From Candidatus Eiseniibacteriota bacterium (lineage in GTDB: Bacteria > Orphanbacterota > Orphanbacteria > Orphanbacterales > Orphanbacteraceae), in contig JAJRWB010000040.1 in NCBI GenBank assembly GCA_024276995.1, positions 1 through 6,326 of the forward strand: a DNA stretch of 6,326 nt, given 5' to 3'. Below, one piece after another: positions 1 to 6,326 of the stretch. A program made the position numbers and the translations under genes. Each line of letters starts with the position of its first letter. The first letter of the stretch is position 1. A model generated the notes under the pieces. That model was not told the origin of the DNA and searched no databases. It saw nothing but the letters and a program-made list of their open reading frames with translations.

Positions 1-305
1 CGGCTCCACGGCGGTCTTCGTCCAGGCGCTTGGTGTCGTGTAAATGCTCTCGGCGATCTCCGGGATCCACGAAAACACGCCGGTGGTGTCGCCGACCTGG
101 ATGCCGAAAGCATGGAGCGAGTCGGAGCCGGTCACCCACAGGTCGACCGAGACGGTATCGCCCGCAGAGACGACGAGAGTGTCCGGCCCGTTGGTGACCT
201 TCCCGTCCAAATCAGTGACTACGGAAAGAGTTGCGGCTGCGGGGGGGGGGCGAGAAGGAGAAAGGCGACGATCAGACCGGTAAGTGGGGGAGAGAGAAAC
301 CGCAT
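1..305 (-). CDS. N-terminus of a secreted protein, possibly cohesin-like; reading frame broken at a C10 tract; runs off the left edge
   Basis: Translation starts at the ATG at 305, preceded by a perfect AGGAGG (316-311) five bases upstream. The first residues are MRFLSPPLTG followed by a hydrophobic stretch (LIVAFLLLA), a typical signal peptide. The coding strand then has ten consecutive C (250-241). Read literally, the frame ends after 28 codons at a TAG (221-219). If one C is added, the signal peptide continues as APPPAAA, a good signal-peptidase I site, and the frame stays open to the window edge (102 codons). The mature part contains VSAGDTVSVDLWVTG and LHAFGIQVGD. This beta-strand pattern recalls cohesin-type or Ig-like exported domains, but it is too short to assign a family. 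No start codon exists in the second frame between the ribosome site and the tract, so it cannot be a separate gene. It is either a phase-variable gene, a homopolymer sequencing error, or a young pseudogene. Function unknown; it is presumably exported. Confidence 0.72.
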
Positions 306-310
306 CACGA

Positions 311-316
311 CCTCCT
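311..316 (-). promoter_or_regulatory. Shine-Dalgarno site of the secreted-protein gene
   Basis: AGGAGG on the minus strand lies five bases before the ATG at 305. It fixes the start codon, and therefore the frame that runs into the C tract, so the frameshift cannot be explained by a wrongly chosen start. Confidence 0.8.
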
Positions 317-397
317 CTTTGTTCGAGCTTCCGGCAACGGCGCGGCCGGCCGGGAGGACCTTCGATGCGGGTTCGATTCGGCGCGCCTGGGGTCTCT

Positions 398-426
398 ATT
401 ATAGCGGGATACGACAGCCGCGTCAA
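398..426 (-). promoter_or_regulatory. Sigma-70-type promoter for the secreted-protein gene
   Basis: On the minus strand, TTGACG (426-421) and TATAAT (403-398) are separated by exactly 17 bases. The -10 box is a perfect consensus and the -35 box matches 5 of 6. The surrounding sequence is locally AT-rich compared with the rest of the window. Transcription would begin near 391, giving a leader of about 85 nt before the ATG at 305. The gene therefore appears to be transcribed independently of the PFOR operon that precedes it on the same strand. Confidence 0.75.
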
Positions 427-513
427 TATAGATGCGTATGTATTTTGTGTCTCGTTATTCGAAGCCCCGGCAAGCCGTGAAGCGCAGACACACCGGGTCC
501 CGCCCCCTTCCGC

Positions 514-1512
514 TCACACCATGACGCTGAACGTCCTGAGCGCCTTCATGTACTGGGCGCGCTCGAAGGCGGCCGGGTCGGCGACGTTCCGCTGGCTCAT
601 GCTGCCGCGCATCTGCTCCACCGATTCGTACTCGTTCTCCTCGAGCCATTCGACGAGGCCGAGTTCGAGCTGGCGGAGATGGTCGATGCCCGCCTTGAGC
701 AGCACGGAGCAGACCTGGGTCACTTTCGCGCCGGCGAGGAGCATCTTGATCACATCGCACGAATGGCCGATGCCGCTCGTGGCGGCGAGATCCGCCTCGA
801 CGCGTCCCGAGAGGATGGCGATCCACCGCAGCGGAAGACGCATCGCCTGGGGCGTGCTGAGCAGCACGTTGCTCACCACTTCAAGCTCTTCGAGATCGAT
901 GTCGGGCTGGTAGAAACGGTTGAAGAGGACGAGTCCGTCGGCGCCCGCCTTGTCGAAGCGTTTCGCCACGTGTCCCATGTTCGTGAAGAACGGGCCGAGC
1001 TTGAGCGCCACCGGGATATTCACCGCCCCTTTCACGGCGCAGAGGATCTCTTCGTACCCCTTCTCGATCTCCTCGGCCGGCTGGTCGGGATCGGTGGGGA
1101 TGTTGTAAAGATTCAGTTCCACGGCATCGGCGCCCGCCTGTTCCATCCATGTGGCGAAACTCGTCCAACCGCCCGGCGTGGTGCCGTTCAAACTGGCGAT
1201 CACCGGCACGTCGACGGCGCTTTTCACCTTGCGGATATGGTCGAGGCACGTTTCCGGCCCCAAGTCGCCCAGCTGCGTATCGGGGAAGTAGGAGGTCGCC
1301 TCGGCGTAGCTCTCCGTGCCGTGCGTAAGGTGGTGTTCCATCTCGAGCTGCTCGTGGGCGAGTTGCTCTTCGAAGACGGAACTGAGGACGATCGCCGAGG
1401 CGCCGGCGTCCTCGAGTCGCTTCGCGCCGTCGAGCGTCTCCGAGAGGGGAGAGGCGGACGGCACGATCGGCGTGCGCAGTTTGAGACCGAGGTAGGTGGT
1501 GCTCAGATCCAT
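514..1512 (-). CDS. Dihydroorotate-dehydrogenase-like FMN protein coupled to PFOR
   Basis: The product is 332 residues and belongs to the PyrD/DHODH TIM-barrel superfamily. It resembles the uncharacterised 'dihydroorotate dehydrogenase-like' group that I recall often sitting beside PFOR (nifJ) genes. Visible features are the N-terminal strand LGLKLRTPIVPSASPLS (residues 8-24), IASLNG (105-110), VELNLYNIP (131-139), the lysine in ALKLGPFF (K171), the conserved block DGLVLFNRFYQPDID (192-206), and the FMN-phosphate region SGIGHSCDVIKMLLAGAKVTQ (246-266). True class 1 DHODHs have a catalytic cysteine in an SCPN motif after the ELNL strand. Here the position reads YNIP, so that base is missing and the enzyme is unlikely to make orotate. 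The ATG at 1512 is preceded by AGGAGG (1525-1520) with 7-base spacing, embedded in the last codons of PFOR, whose stop is 2 bp upstream. Tight translational coupling suggests a role in PFOR electron transfer or maturation; the substrate is unknown. It is probably cytoplasmic, with no signal peptide or membrane segment. Confidence 0.9.
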   Translation of the reverse strand: MDLSTTYLGLKLRTPIVPSASPLSETLDGAKRLEDAGASAIVLSSVFEEQLAHEQLEMEHHLTHGTESYAEATSYFPDTQLGDLGPETCLDHIRKVKSAVDVPVIASLNGTTPGGWTSFATWMEQAGADAVELNLYNIPTDPDQPAEEIEKGYEEILCAVKGAVNIPVALKLGPFFTNMGHVAKRFDKAGADGLVLFNRFYQPDIDLEELEVVSNVLLSTPQAMRLPLRWIAILSGRVEADLAATSGIGHSCDVIKMLLAGAKVTQVCSVLLKAGIDHLRQLELGLVEWLEENEYESVEQMRGSMSQRNVADPAAFERAQYMKALRTFSVMV

Positions 1513-1514
1513 GA

Positions 1515-4500
1515 CTACCCCTCCTTCCGCGAAAGGTATTCGTACTTTTTCCAGCGCTCGTTCACGCCTGCCTGGATCTCCTTCCAGAGCCGCTCCGCGT
1601 CGGCGGGCCTGCTCTTCTGCAGCATCTTGAAGCGGTTCTCCATGCGCAGGTATTCGGAGAGGGGAAGTTTCGGCGCTCTCGAGTCGAGCTGGAGCGGGTT
1701 CTCGCCCGCCGCCGCCCTTTCCGGGTTGTACCGGTAGAGGAGCCACTGCCCGCTTTGCACCGCGGCCTTCTGATTCTGCATCCCCCGCGCCATGTCGATG
1801 CCGTGGGCGATGCACTGCGAGTAGGCGATGATGATCGACGGGCCGTCGTACCGCTCCGCCTCGATGAACGCCTTGAGCGTGTGCTCGTCCCGGGCGCCCA
1901 TGGCGACGCTCGCCACGTAGACATTGCCGTACGTCATGGCAATGGCGCCCAGATCCTTCTTCGCCGTCCGTTTCCCGCCGGCGGAGAACTTCGCCACCGC
2001 CGCGAGGGGCGTCGACTTCGATGTCTGGCCGCCCGTGTTGGAGTAGACCTCCGTGTCGAGCACCAGGATGTTCACGTTCCTCCCGCTGGCGAGCACGTGA
2101 TCGAGGCCGCCGAAGCCGATGTCGTATGCCCACCCGTCGCCGCCGACGATCCAGACGCTCTTTCGACAGAGCATGTCCGCCAGGTCGAGGAGTCTCGCCG
2201 CATCGGGCGAGTCGATCTCCTTCAGCTTCTCCTTGAGCGCGGCGACTCTCTGGCGCTGCTCATGAATATCCGCTTCGTCTTTCTGCTCCGCTTCGAGGAT
2301 CTCCTTCGCCAGGTTCTCCCCGATGCGCACCGCCATCTCCGCGACCAGCTCGCGCGCCATTTCGGTCTGTTTGTCGACCGAAAGGCGGAAGCCGAGACCG
2401 AACTCCGCGTTGTCTTCGAAAAGGGAGTTCGACCACGCGGGGCCGCGCCCCTCATGGTTTACCGTCCATGGCGTAGTGGGAAGGTTCCCCCCGTAGATCG
2501 ACGAGCAACCGGTGGCGTTCGCGATGAGCGCCCGGTCGCCGAAGAGTTGCGACATCAGCTTGAGGTAAGGCGTCTCACCGCAACCGGCGCACGCGCCCGA
2601 GAACTCGAAGAGCGGCTGTTGCATCTGCTGCTGCCGGATCGTGTTGCTCTTGAGCGCGAGGCGGTCGACCTCGGGAAGGGTGAGGAAGAACTCCCAGTTC
2701 TCTTTCTCCGCCTCGCGGATCGGGGGCTGGGGCGCCATGTTGATCGCCTTGAGCCTCGTCTCCTTCTTGTTCTTTGCGGGGCAGATGTCGACGCACACAC
2801 CGCAGCCGGTGCAGTCTTCCGGCGCCACCTGGAGGAGGTATTTCTGCCCGGCGAATCCCTTGTCCTTGATGTCGATCGATTTGAACGTCGCCGGCGCGCC
2901 TTCGAGGAACGAGGGGTCGCACGACTTGATGCGGATCACGCCGTGGGGGCAGACGATGGCGCACTTGGCGCACTGGATGCACACCTCCGGGTCCCACACG
3001 GGAATCTCGAGGGCGATGTTCCTCTTCTCCCACTTCGTGGTGCCCGACGGAAACGTGCCGTCGCACGGCATGGCGCTCACCGGAAGGTCGTCCCCCTTGC
3101 CGGCGATGATCGGTGCGGTGACGTTCTTCACGAACTCGGGCGCGCTGTCGGGGAGCACGCCGAGGAGATTGCCGTTGCCGGTCGCCTCGGCCGGGATCTC
3201 CACCTCGTGGAGATGGGCGAGCGTGTTGTCCACGGCGCGGAAGTTCATCTTCACGATCTCGTCGCCCTTGGCGCCGTATGTTTTCTGAATGGCGCCCTTG
3301 ATCTTCTCGATCGCCTCGTCCCTCGGCAGCACGCCCGAAATGGCGAAGAAACAGACCTGCATCACCGTGTTGATCCGCCGTCCCATGCCGCTCTCGTGGG
3401 CGACCTTGTAGCCGTCGATAATATAGAACTTCGCTTTCTTTTCGATGAGCGCGCGCTGCACCCGCCCGGGAAGATGGTTCCACACCTCCTCGGCGCTCCA
3501 CGACGTGTTCAGGAGGAACGTCCCCCCGTCGTCGAGGTTGGCGAGCATGTCGTACGTTTCGAGAAACACCTGCTGGTGGCATGCCACGAAGCTCGCCCGG
3601 TTCACCAGGTACGACGAACGGATCGGGTCGGGTCCGAACCGGAGGTGGGAAACGGTGACCGCCCCCGCCTTCTTCGAGTCGTAAACGAAGTAGCCCTGCG
3701 CGTTGTTCTCCGTTTCGCCGCCGATGATCTTGATCGTGTTCTTGTTGGCCCCCACCGTGCCGTCCGACCCGAGGCCGTAGAAGAGGGCGCGGATCACCGT
3801 GTCCGGTTCGGTGGAGAACGAGGGGTCGTAGTCGATGCTCGTATGGGTCACGTCGTCGTGGATGCCCACGGTGAAGTGATTCTTCGGGCTTTCGAGGGCG
3901 AGGTTGTCGAAAATCCCCTTCACCATGGCGGGGGTGAACTCCTTCGAAGAGAGCCCGTAGCGCCCGCCCACGGTGCGGAGCTGTTTGCCTGTTTCATGAA
4001 GCGCGGTGACGCAGTCGACGTAGAGCGGTTCGCCGGCGCTCCCCGGCTCCTTCGTCCTGTCGAGAACGGCGATCGATTTCACCGACGGAGGGATCGAGTC
4101 GATGAAACGCTTTACGTCGAAAGGACGGTAGAGTCGTACCTTGATAACGCCCACTTTTTCGCCGTGACCGTTCATGTAATCGACCGTCTCGTGGGTGGCG
4201 TCGGCACCCGAGCCCATGAGCACGATCACCCTGTCGGCGTCGGGCGCGCCATGGTAGTCGAACGGGTGGTAACGCCGCCCGGTCAGCTCGGCGAAGCGAT
4301 CCATCGCCGCCTCGGTCTTGTCGGCGCACGCGTCGTAGTACGGGTTCACCGTCTCGCGGGCCTGGAAGAAGACGTCCGGGTTCTGCGCCGTGCCGCGGAT
4401 TACCGGCCTGTCGGGCGAAAGGGCGCGGTGCCGGTGGCGCCGGACGAGGTCGTCGGTGATCATGGCGTGGAGAACGTCGTCGTCGAGGCGCTCGATCTTC

Positions 4501-5030
4501 TGGATCTCGTGGGACGTGCGGAAACCGTCGAAGAAGTGGATGAACGGGATGCTCGACTCGAGGCTCGCCGCGTGGGAGATGAGGGTGAAATCGTGGGCTT
4601 CCTGCACCGAGGAGGAGGCGAGCATGCCGAAGCCGGTGGTACGCGCCGCCATGACGTCGCTGTGATCTCCGAAAATCGAAAGCGCGTGGGTCGCCACGGT
4701 GCGGGCGGCCACGTGAATGACCGTGGGCGTCAGCTCCCCGGCGATCTTGAAGAGATTCGGGATCATCAGGAGAAGTCCCTGGGAAGCGGTGAACGTGGTG
4801 GTGAGCGAGCCGGTTTGGAGCGCGCCGTGAACGGCGCCCGCCGCGCCCGCCTCGCTCTGCATCTCGACCACGTCGGGCACCGTGTTCCAGATATTCGGCT
4901 TGTCCATCGCCATCCACGCGTCGGACCATTCGCCCATCGGCGACGCCGGTGTGATCGGATAGATGGAAATCACTTCGTTGATTCGGTAGGCGACATCCCC
5001 CACGGCTTCATTGGCGTCGATGGTGGTCAT
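1515..5030 (-). CDS. nifJ: Pyruvate:ferredoxin (flavodoxin) oxidoreductase, single-chain homodimeric type
   Basis: This 1171-residue cytoplasmic enzyme converts pyruvate and CoA to acetyl-CoA and CO2, reducing ferredoxin or flavodoxin. Domains in order: pyruvate/TPP-pyrimidine domain with IYPITP (21-28; T27), E60 and R110; transketolase-C-like domain (about 265-345, VRLYRPFDVKRF); gamma domain (about 415-630) with GLGSDGTVGANK and SHLRFG; a two-cluster ferredoxin domain with C684/C687/C690/C694 and C740/C743/C746/C750; and the TPP domain with GGDGWAYD (963-970) and EVYSNTGGQ (994-1002). The proximal [4Fe-4S] ligands C814, C817, C842 and C1073 are all present. As I recall the Desulfovibrio africanus enzyme, all catalytic residues align, but its C-terminal extension of about 60 residues is absent. 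The start at 5030 (MTTIDANEAV) aligns with family N-termini; its ribosome site GGAG is only 4 bases away. An in-frame ATG at 5102 has a stronger site and would add 24 residues. First gene of an operon with the PyrD-like gene 2 bp downstream. Confidence 0.97.
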   Translation of the reverse strand: MTTIDANEAVGDVAYRINEVISIYPITPASPMGEWSDAWMAMDKPNIWNTVPDVVEMQSEAGAAGAVHGALQTGSLTTTFTASQGLLLMIPNLFKIAGELTPTVIHVAARTVATHALSIFGDHSDVMAARTTGFGMLASSSVQEAHDFTLISHAASLESSIPFIHFFDGFRTSHEIQKIERLDDDVLHAMITDDLVRRHRHRALSPDRPVIRGTAQNPDVFFQARETVNPYYDACADKTEAAMDRFAELTGRRYHPFDYHGAPDADRVIVLMGSGADATHETVDYMNGHGEKVGVIKVRLYRPFDVKRFIDSIPPSVKSIAVLDRTKEPGSAGEPLYVDCVTALHETGKQLRTVGGRYGLSSKEFTPAMVKGIFDNLALESPKNHFTVGIHDDVTHTSIDYDPSFSTEPDTVIRALFYGLGSDGTVGANKNTIKIIGGETENNAQGYFVYDSKKAGAVTVSHLRFGPDPIRSSYLVNRASFVACHQQVFLETYDMLANLDDGGTFLLNTSWSAEEVWNHLPGRVQRALIEKKAKFYIIDGYKVAHESGMGRRINTVMQVCFFAISGVLPRDEAIEKIKGAIQKTYGAKGDEIVKMNFRAVDNTLAHLHEVEIPAEATGNGNLLGVLPDSAPEFVKNVTAPIIAGKGDDLPVSAMPCDGTFPSGTTKWEKRNIALEIPVWDPEVCIQCAKCAIVCPHGVIRIKSCDPSFLEGAPATFKSIDIKDKGFAGQKYLLQVAPEDCTGCGVCVDICPAKNKKETRLKAINMAPQPPIREAEKENWEFFLTLPEVDRLALKSNTIRQQQMQQPLFEFSGACAGCGETPYLKLMSQLFGDRALIANATGCSSIYGGNLPTTPWTVNHEGRGPAWSNSLFEDNAEFGLGFRLSVDKQTEMARELVAEMAVRIGENLAKEILEAEQKDEADIHEQRQRVAALKEKLKEIDSPDAARLLDLADMLCRKSVWIVGGDGWAYDIGFGGLDHVLASGRNVNILVLDTEVYSNTGGQTSKSTPLAAVAKFSAGGKRTAKKDLGAIAMTYGNVYVASVAMGARDEHTLKAFIEAERYDGPSIIIAYSQCIAHGIDMARGMQNQKAAVQSGQWLLYRYNPERAAAGENPLQLDSRAPKLPLSEYLRMENRFKMLQKSRPADAERLWKEIQAGVNERWKKYEYLSRKEG

Positions 5031-5111
5031 CGTTCTCCGATCGGCGGCGTTCTCGCCGGATCGGGATCGCGACCTTTCCATCGCGGCAGGCGAACTGGCC
5101 ATAACCACATA

Positions 5112-5118
5112 CCCCCCT
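5112..5118 (-). promoter_or_regulatory. Strong Shine-Dalgarno-like site upstream of an alternative PFOR start
   Basis: AGGGGGG on the minus strand lies nine bases before an in-frame ATG at 5102, 72 bases upstream of the family-consensus start at 5030. If used, PFOR would gain a 24-residue arginine- and serine-rich extension (MASSPAAMERSRSRSG and following). An ATG at 5110 is closer to the site but out of frame. The intervening codons look unlike conserved PFOR sequence, so the site may instead be fortuitous or drive a leader peptide. Confidence 0.4.
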
Positions 5119-5120
5119 CG

Positions 5121-5131
5121 GAATCTGATTC
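5121..5131. repeat. Short odd palindrome, possible operator half-sites
   Basis: GAATC-T-GATTC is a perfect 5-base inverted repeat about a single T, just upstream of the possible upstream PFOR start. It is small enough to arise by chance. Its place between divergent operons makes a regulator-binding role possible, but I recognise no specific regulator motif. Confidence 0.3.
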
Positions 5132-5144
5132 TGAAAACGTAATA

Positions 5145-5160
5145 TCCCCGGCGACGGGGA
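5145..5160. repeat. Perfect 6-bp GC-rich inverted repeat with 4-nt loop
   Basis: TCCCCG, gcga, CGGGGA forms a hairpin with five G-C pairs and a terminal A-T. On the plus strand the loop is a GNRA tetraloop. On the minus strand it would lie in the 5' leader of the PFOR mRNA. No uninterrupted T run follows on either strand, so it is not a standard intrinsic terminator. Confidence 0.45.
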
Positions 5161-5305
5161 TGACCGGGATCCTCACTTTCCTGCTGCTCCTAATAGAGAG
5201 TACGCCCCGGGACGCACCGGCGCAAGACGCCATTGTCCGCCGGAATCCCTTGCTCCTCACCGGGAATGTTCATAGCATCGTCGAAGAGGGAGGAGAAAGG
5301 TCGCC

Positions 5306-5836
5306 ATGGCGGAGATTGCCGGAACGATGCTGCGCGTGGCGGGAATCGTACTGCTCGACGCGGCGCTTCTCGTCTCGCTCGTGGCGATCCCGATCGGGTT
5401 GCCCGGGAACTTCGCGATCCTCGCCCTGGCGCTCGTCCTGGCGCTCGTGACGAAGTTCGCGCTGGTCGGCTGGGGGGCGATCGCCCTTTTCGCCGGCGCC
5501 GCCCTGGCGGGGGAGATCATCGAGGGGCTTCTCGGGCCGATCGTGGCGGGGCGCTACGGGGCGACGAAATGGGGCGTGGCGGGCGCGCTCGTCGGCGGGA
5601 TCGCCGGCGGCGTGGCGGGCACGGCGGTTCTCCCCGTAGTCGGCACGCTGATCGGTTCGTTCGCCGGCACCGCGCTGGGCGCGCCCCTCCTCGAGTGGAG
5701 CCGCGGTGCGTCGACGGGCGAAGGGGTGCGCGCCGGTTTCGGCGCTTTCCTCGGGAGGGGAATCGCCTCGGCGGTGACACTCGCCATCGGTATCTCCCTC
5801 GCCGCGTGGCTCGTCGCCAGGGTGCACGGGTCATGA
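5306..5836 (+). CDS. DUF456 family small membrane protein
   Basis: The 176-residue product is almost entirely hydrophobic. It opens with a transmembrane segment at about 8-30, followed by the family-typical GLPGNF (31-36) and further membrane segments at about 36-50 and 54-70. Next come GEIIEG (69-74) and RYGATKWG (83-90), which match the DUF456 signature as I know it. A glycine-rich stretch at 92-126 (GGIAGGVAG and similar) suggests tightly packed glycine-zipper helices, and a last helix spans about 150-172. No enzymatic motif is visible; the family has no established function to my knowledge, and the protein is predicted to be in the inner membrane. The ATG at 5306 is preceded by AGGAG (5291-5295) and a second purine run AAAGG (5296-5300). 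The last four bases overlap the start of hemH (ATGA), so the two are almost certainly co-transcribed and translationally coupled. Confidence 0.88.
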   Translation: MAEIAGTMLRVAGIVLLDAALLVSLVAIPIGLPGNFAILALALVLALVTKFALVGWGAIALFAGAALAGEIIEGLLGPIVAGRYGATKWGVAGALVGGIAGGVAGTAVLPVVGTLIGSFAGTALGAPLLEWSRGASTGEGVRAGFGAFLGRGIASAVTLAIGISLAAWLVARVHGS

Positions 5837-6326
5837 TCGGGATTCTCCTGAGCAATCTGGGCACTCCGAGCGCGCCGACGGCGCCGGCACTGCGGCGATA
5901 CCTCGCCCAGTTCCTCTCCGATCGGCGCATTGTCGACGTGAATCGCCCCCTCTGGTGGCTGATCCTCCACGGCGTGATCCTACGCACGCGCCCGGCGAAA
6001 TCGGCCGCCAAATACAGGAAGATCTGGACCGACGAGGGGTCCCCTCTCCTTTCGATATCAAGACAACAGCGCGCGGCGATCGGCGCAGAGTTGGAAAGAG
6101 CGATGGGCGACTCCTTCCACATCGCTCTTGGGATGCGCTACGGCGAACCGTCGATCCGCTCCGGCCTCGACGAGCTTTGCGGGGCGGGCTGCCGTAAGGT
6201 GCTCGTCCTTCCCTTGTATCCCCAGTACGCGAGCGCCACCACGGTGTCGACCTACGACGCGGTGGCCGACGCGCTTCGCGCGGTGCCGGTGGCGCCGGAG
6301 ATCCGCTTCGCCGGTTCGTACTACGA
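5833..6326 (+). CDS. hemH: Ferrochelatase, N-terminal part (runs off the right edge)
   Basis: Ferrochelatase inserts Fe2+ into protoporphyrin IX (or coproporphyrin III in some lineages) as a late step of heme synthesis. The 164 visible residues begin MIGILLSNLGTPSAP, the family's N-terminal signature. They continue with YLAQFLSDRRIVD (23-35), KYRKIW (60-65), GSPLLSISRQQ (69-79), ALGMRYGEPSI (98-108) and the strongly conserved VLPLYPQYASATT (125-137). This order and spacing match E. coli HemH, including the SDRR-type loop, without gaps of note. The catalytic histidine (SYHG-like motif) and the later acidic residue would lie beyond the window, so activity cannot be confirmed. The start ATG overlaps the stop codon of the DUF456 gene. 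The upstream ribosome site is weak (AGGG, 5819-5822), consistent with translational coupling. The type (proto- or coproporphyrin) cannot be decided from this fragment, though the E. coli-like loop favours protoporphyrin. Confidence 0.96.
   Translation, partial: MIGILLSNLGTPSAPTAPALRRYLAQFLSDRRIVDVNRPLWWLILHGVILRTRPAKSAAKYRKIWTDEGSPLLSISRQQRAAIGAELERAMGDSFHIALGMRYGEPSIRSGLDELCGAGCRKVLVLPLYPQYASATTVSTYDAVADALRAVPVAPEIRFAGSYY

Larger units (their letters stand above)
5103..5305. promoter_or_regulatory. Divergent control region between the PFOR operon and DUF456-hemH
   Basis: About 200 bases separate the two divergent gene groups, and promoters for both must lie here or close by. Toward PFOR, the best candidate is TTGCGC (5225-5220), 17 bases, TACTCT (5202-5197) on the minus strand. 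Toward DUF456, it is TTGCTC (5250-5255), 17 bases, TAGCAT (5273-5278) on the plus strand. Both are poor matches to sigma-70 consensus. Two inverted repeats are present: GAATC-T-GATTC (5121-5131) and TCCCCG-gcga-CGGGGA (5145-5160). Both lie between the putative PFOR promoter and its start, where an operator or leader structure would act. Confidence 0.4.

Noticed and set aside
344-351. GGCCGGCC palindrome in the secreted-gene leader
   Set aside because: An 8-base GC palindrome is unremarkable in DNA this rich in G and C, and no wider symmetry surrounds it.
446-492. Inverted repeat TGTGTCT / AGACACA with a 33-base spacer, considered as the terminator of the PFOR operon
   Set aside because: The loop is long, the stem is only 7 bp with mixed composition, and no T run follows on the minus strand. 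No convincing intrinsic terminator was found in 306-513.
514-1512. Assignment as pyrD (dihydroorotate dehydrogenase)
   Set aside because: The catalytic cysteine motif is replaced by YNIP and the gene is coupled to PFOR, not to pyrimidine genes. It is kept as DHODH-like without a symbol.
679-1737. A 352-codon open frame on the plus strand antisense to the PyrD-like gene
   Set aside because: It is a shadow of the clearly homologous minus-strand gene, and its arginine-rich translation resembles no family.
514-2133. Long version of the PyrD-like frame extending upstream to 2133
   Set aside because: The upstream 200 or so codons overlap PFOR in a different frame and are arginine/glycine-rich noise. 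The ATG at 1512 has an ideal ribosome site and starts the conserved domain.
5145-5160. GC-rich hairpin considered as an intrinsic terminator
   Set aside because: Neither strand has a following T tract, and it lies upstream of both divergent genes, not downstream of one.
1755-5450. A 1231-codon open frame on the plus strand antisense to PFOR
   Set aside because: Long antisense frames are expected opposite GC-rich genes. The product is arginine/valine/histidine-rich low-complexity sequence with no recognisable domain. It crosses the divergent control region and ends inside the DUF456 gene in another frame.

Overview
The window is GC-rich bacterial DNA carrying two compact gene groups that read away from each other, plus the start of a third gene. 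On the minus strand (5030 down to 514) lies a two-gene operon. It encodes a full-length single-chain pyruvate:ferredoxin oxidoreductase (PFOR) and, 2 bp later, a dihydroorotate-dehydrogenase-like flavoprotein. On the plus strand, starting at 5306, a small DUF456 membrane protein overlaps by 4 nt the start of ferrochelatase (hemH), which runs off the right edge. At the left edge, on the minus strand, begins a secreted protein with its own consensus-like sigma-70 promoter. Its reading frame is broken by a 10-base C tract inside the signal peptide.

The organism is a GC-rich bacterium that ferments or respires through ferredoxin-linked pyruvate oxidation and can also make heme. The PFOR plus PyrD-like pair and a secreted beta-rich protein that may be cohesin-like would fit deep-branching FCB-type lineages (Eisenbacteria or Krumholzibacteriota-like). 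They would also fit a deltaproteobacterium-like lineage. This placement is inference, because the window has no rRNA or marker gene.

Layout: 1-305 secreted-protein N-terminus (minus, frame disrupted); 306-513 intergenic, with a TTGACG-17-TATAAT promoter on the minus strand and no convincing terminator for the upstream operon; 514-1512 PyrD-like protein (minus); 1515-5030 PFOR (minus), with a possible in-frame upstream start at 5102; 5103-5305 divergent control region with two short inverted repeats; 5306-5836 DUF456 protein (plus); 5833 to the right edge hemH (plus, partial).

PFOR oxidises pyruvate and CoA to acetyl-CoA, CO2 and reduced ferredoxin. The coupled flavoprotein lacks the catalytic cysteine expected of a class 1 DHODH and is probably a redox or accessory partner of unknown substrate, not the pyrimidine enzyme. 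HemH inserts iron into a porphyrin. I see no mobile element, CRISPR array, RNA gene or defence system. The window is mostly core metabolism, and the points worth a second look are the C-tract frameshift and the PFOR-coupled PyrD-like protein.
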